NCBI GenBank assembly: GCA_963170055.1
Contig: CAUJGJ010000179.1
Span: 1,192,101 to 1,212,100 of the forward strand
Reading direction: 5' to 3'
DNA length: 20,000 nucleotides
Origin: Halisarca cf. caerulea
Taxonomy: Eukaryota; Porifera; Demospongiae; Chondrillida; Halisarcidae
Shown: one piece after another, positions 18,975-20,000 of the stretch
Position numbering within the stretch: position 1 is the first letter of the stretch
Layout of the letters: each line of letters begins with the position of its first letter
Program-made: the position numbers and the translations under genes
The notes under the pieces: model-generated
Databases searched by the model: none
Seen by the model: the letters and a program-made list of their open reading frames with translations, nothing else
Told to the model about the DNA's origin: nothing

Positions 18975-20000
18975 ACACACACACATACACACACACACAC
19001 ACACGCACACACACACATACACACACATACAGAGGGAACATAGGAAATTTTACAGTGGAACATTCCAATCACTGCCTTTATCGGAGCAACTTCTTCAAGA
19101 CAGCCTTTACTACAAACTATTGCAGCTCAGTCATTGCTGTTGAGTGTTTGACTATCAAGGTTCCACTAAAACTGGTTGGACCCTTCAGACATTCAATCCA
19201 GACAACAGCTTACTTAATCCTTTAAGTTACCACAATGCATACAATGATACGATAGAGACTCATTGCTACGTTGATTTATGATATACTGATCTTTACAGCT
19301 GATGAAGGCCTACGTGGCCGAAACGTTCTGTACATTGATTATGTACAATTGATCTGTTACGTTACAATTTGTTCGAAAGTTATATTATATCACAATGCAT
19401 ACAAGCCAGGGCTGCATACAGGATTTGGGGCTAGGGGGGCAAATTGAGCTACCTAAAATCTTAGGGGGGGCAACACAATACAGGAGTGTATTGGTGTACA
19501 GAGACTGTGTGTGTGGGGGGGGGGGGGGGGGTTTATAGGTAGCAATACTATGGGGGGGGGGAGTATTATACAGTAGGTAACAATGCTATGTATGTACAAT
19601 TCAAGGGGGTTAAGGGATTGGTGACAGTGATCTTGAGAAAATTTTTCAAAATTACACCATAAAAGCTTGTTTTTCATCCATTTTGCAATAAATTCTACCT
19701 TTCAGGAACCCTTAGTGTATATGTTGAGATGCAAGTTTAGGGAGGCAGCAGATCTGCAAGGGGGGGCAACAGATCTCCAAGGGGGGGGGGCAAATGCCCC
19801 CCCCCCCCCCCCCCCTTAAATGCGGCCCTGCAAGCTATACCCTGCAACCTTGTGTGGGCTGCATCTAACATCTTACACAAAACATTCAATGTTTAACCAT
19901 AGCACCGTACTCACCCCAACCTTCCGCAGTAGGTCCCCAACCATATTGAGTGCATTGATCCGGGTGGAAGGCGTTACCGTGGTTGGCTTGCCAATGGGTG
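18401..20000 (-). CDS. NDE1: NudE family dynein regulator (NDE1/NDEL1), last three exons
   Basis: NudE proteins link LIS1 to cytoplasmic dynein in mitosis, nuclear migration and axonal transport. Three exons are seen on the minus strand: 20000-19915 (open at the window edge), 18881-18799, and 18482-18401 with stop TAG. Junctions are GT-AG and phases agree. The first reads PIGKPTTVTPSTRINALN then [10 protein letters not shown], and continues into [19 protein letters not shown]. This matches the strongly conserved vertebrate NDE1/NDEL1 block (recalled as [23 protein letters not shown]). The last exon adds 27 residues ending GTGNVATITV, a poorly conserved short tail. The N-terminal coiled coil that binds LIS1 is outside the window. 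NDE1 and NDEL1 cannot be told apart; one ancestral gene is likely. Its introns carry the CA arrays, the hammerhead-like segment and the hAT-like copy described separately. Confidence 0.88.
18588..18758. repeat. (CA)n microsatellite with a (CG)5 core
   Basis: CA runs, interrupted near the middle by CGCGCGCGCG at 18687-18696 and later by TACA units. It sits in the last NDE1 intron (18483-18798), in whose sense strand it reads (TG)n. Confidence 0.94.
18907..19030. repeat. (CA)n microsatellite in NDE1 intron
   Basis: A long CA run with CGCACG and TACA variants, starting 25 bases from the acceptor of the 18799-18881 exon (sense minus). Confidence 0.94.
19245..19390. mobile_element. 146-bp segment with hammerhead-like core, flanked by 14-bp direct repeats
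   Basis: The direct repeat CACAATGCATACAA lies at 19231-19244 and again at 19391-19404. Between them is GCTGATGAAGGCC...GGCCGAAACGTT (19299-19327), which has the two conserved hammerhead blocks CTGATGA and GAAA around a GGCC/GGCC stem. This style recalls the motif in Penelope-like retroelements and related short elements. One extra A before the stem and the lack of a clear stem I mean that activity is doubtful. The segment could be a truncated retroelement insertion with its target duplication. Confidence 0.45.
19407..19830. mobile_element. Non-autonomous DNA transposon (hAT-like, 5-bp TSD), copy 2
   Basis: A 424-bp element inverted relative to copy 1 at 6097-6551. The ends are CAGGGCTGCATACAGG and AAATGCGGCCCTG. 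The 5-bp direct repeat CAAGC abuts both ends (19402-19406 and 19831-19835). It has two AGATCTNCAAGGGGGG units where copy 1 has four. Long G runs (about 19512-19530, 19552-19561) and a poly-C run (about 19797-19815) make it strongly G/C skewed. It lies in the NDE1 intron 18882-19914. No open frame for transposase. Confidence 0.82.

Noticed and set aside
19299..19370. Calling a complete functional hammerhead ribozyme
   Set aside because: Stem I could not be drawn in either circular order, and an extra A sits before stem II. Only a hammerhead-like core is claimed.

Overview
The window looks like part of an animal nuclear genome. It has spliced genes with small phase-consistent GT-AG introns and metazoan families (raptor, a TALE homeodomain protein, ketohexokinase, NudE/NDE1). 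It is AT-moderate and very rich in (CA)n/(GT)n microsatellites and in palindromic words such as GTAC and TGCATGCA. The compact spacing and this repeat style suggest an early-branching marine invertebrate, most likely a demosponge. That is inference from gene style and from protein similarity judged from memory, not proof.

Layout from left to right. (1) 1-589 is intron with a 35-bp minisatellite and a CA repeat. (2) 590-8119 (+) is the C-terminal half of the mTORC1 scaffold raptor (RPTOR), 14 exons ending at a true stop. Its introns are full of GT/CA arrays, a 22-bp minisatellite, a homopyrimidine tract and two non-autonomous DNA transposons. (3) 8989-10164 (+) is a single-exon TALE homeobox gene. 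(4) 10700-12607 (-) is an intronless cytosolic HSP70 that converges on the TALE gene. (5) 12608-12919 is a 312-bp divergent promoter shared by HSP70 and ketohexokinase, with a TATA box and heat-shock elements on the HSP70 side and a perfect carbohydrate-response-element match beside the KHK start. (6) 12920-15976 (+) is ketohexokinase (KHK), 7 exons, 306 aa. (7) 16502-18028 (-) is an intronless type II membrane protein resembling the O-fucosyltransferase-like glycosyltransferases. (8) 18401-20000 (-) holds the last three exons of a NudE/NDE1 (dynein-LIS1 regulator) gene; the rest lies beyond the window.

The genes are housekeeping or stress/nutrient genes rather than one operon-like system. 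The themes that connect some of them are nutrient sensing (raptor in mTORC1; KHK with a putative Mondo/ChREBP-Mlx site) and stress (HSP70 with heat-shock elements 90-150 bp from the KHK start). The most interesting observations are the carbohydrate-response-element match at KHK, a splice donor formed by the first unit of an uninterrupted (GT)71 array, several miniature transposons whose target-site duplications are visible, and a hammerhead-like motif inside a 146-bp segment flanked by 14-bp direct repeats. I found no evidence of a wholly new multi-gene system.
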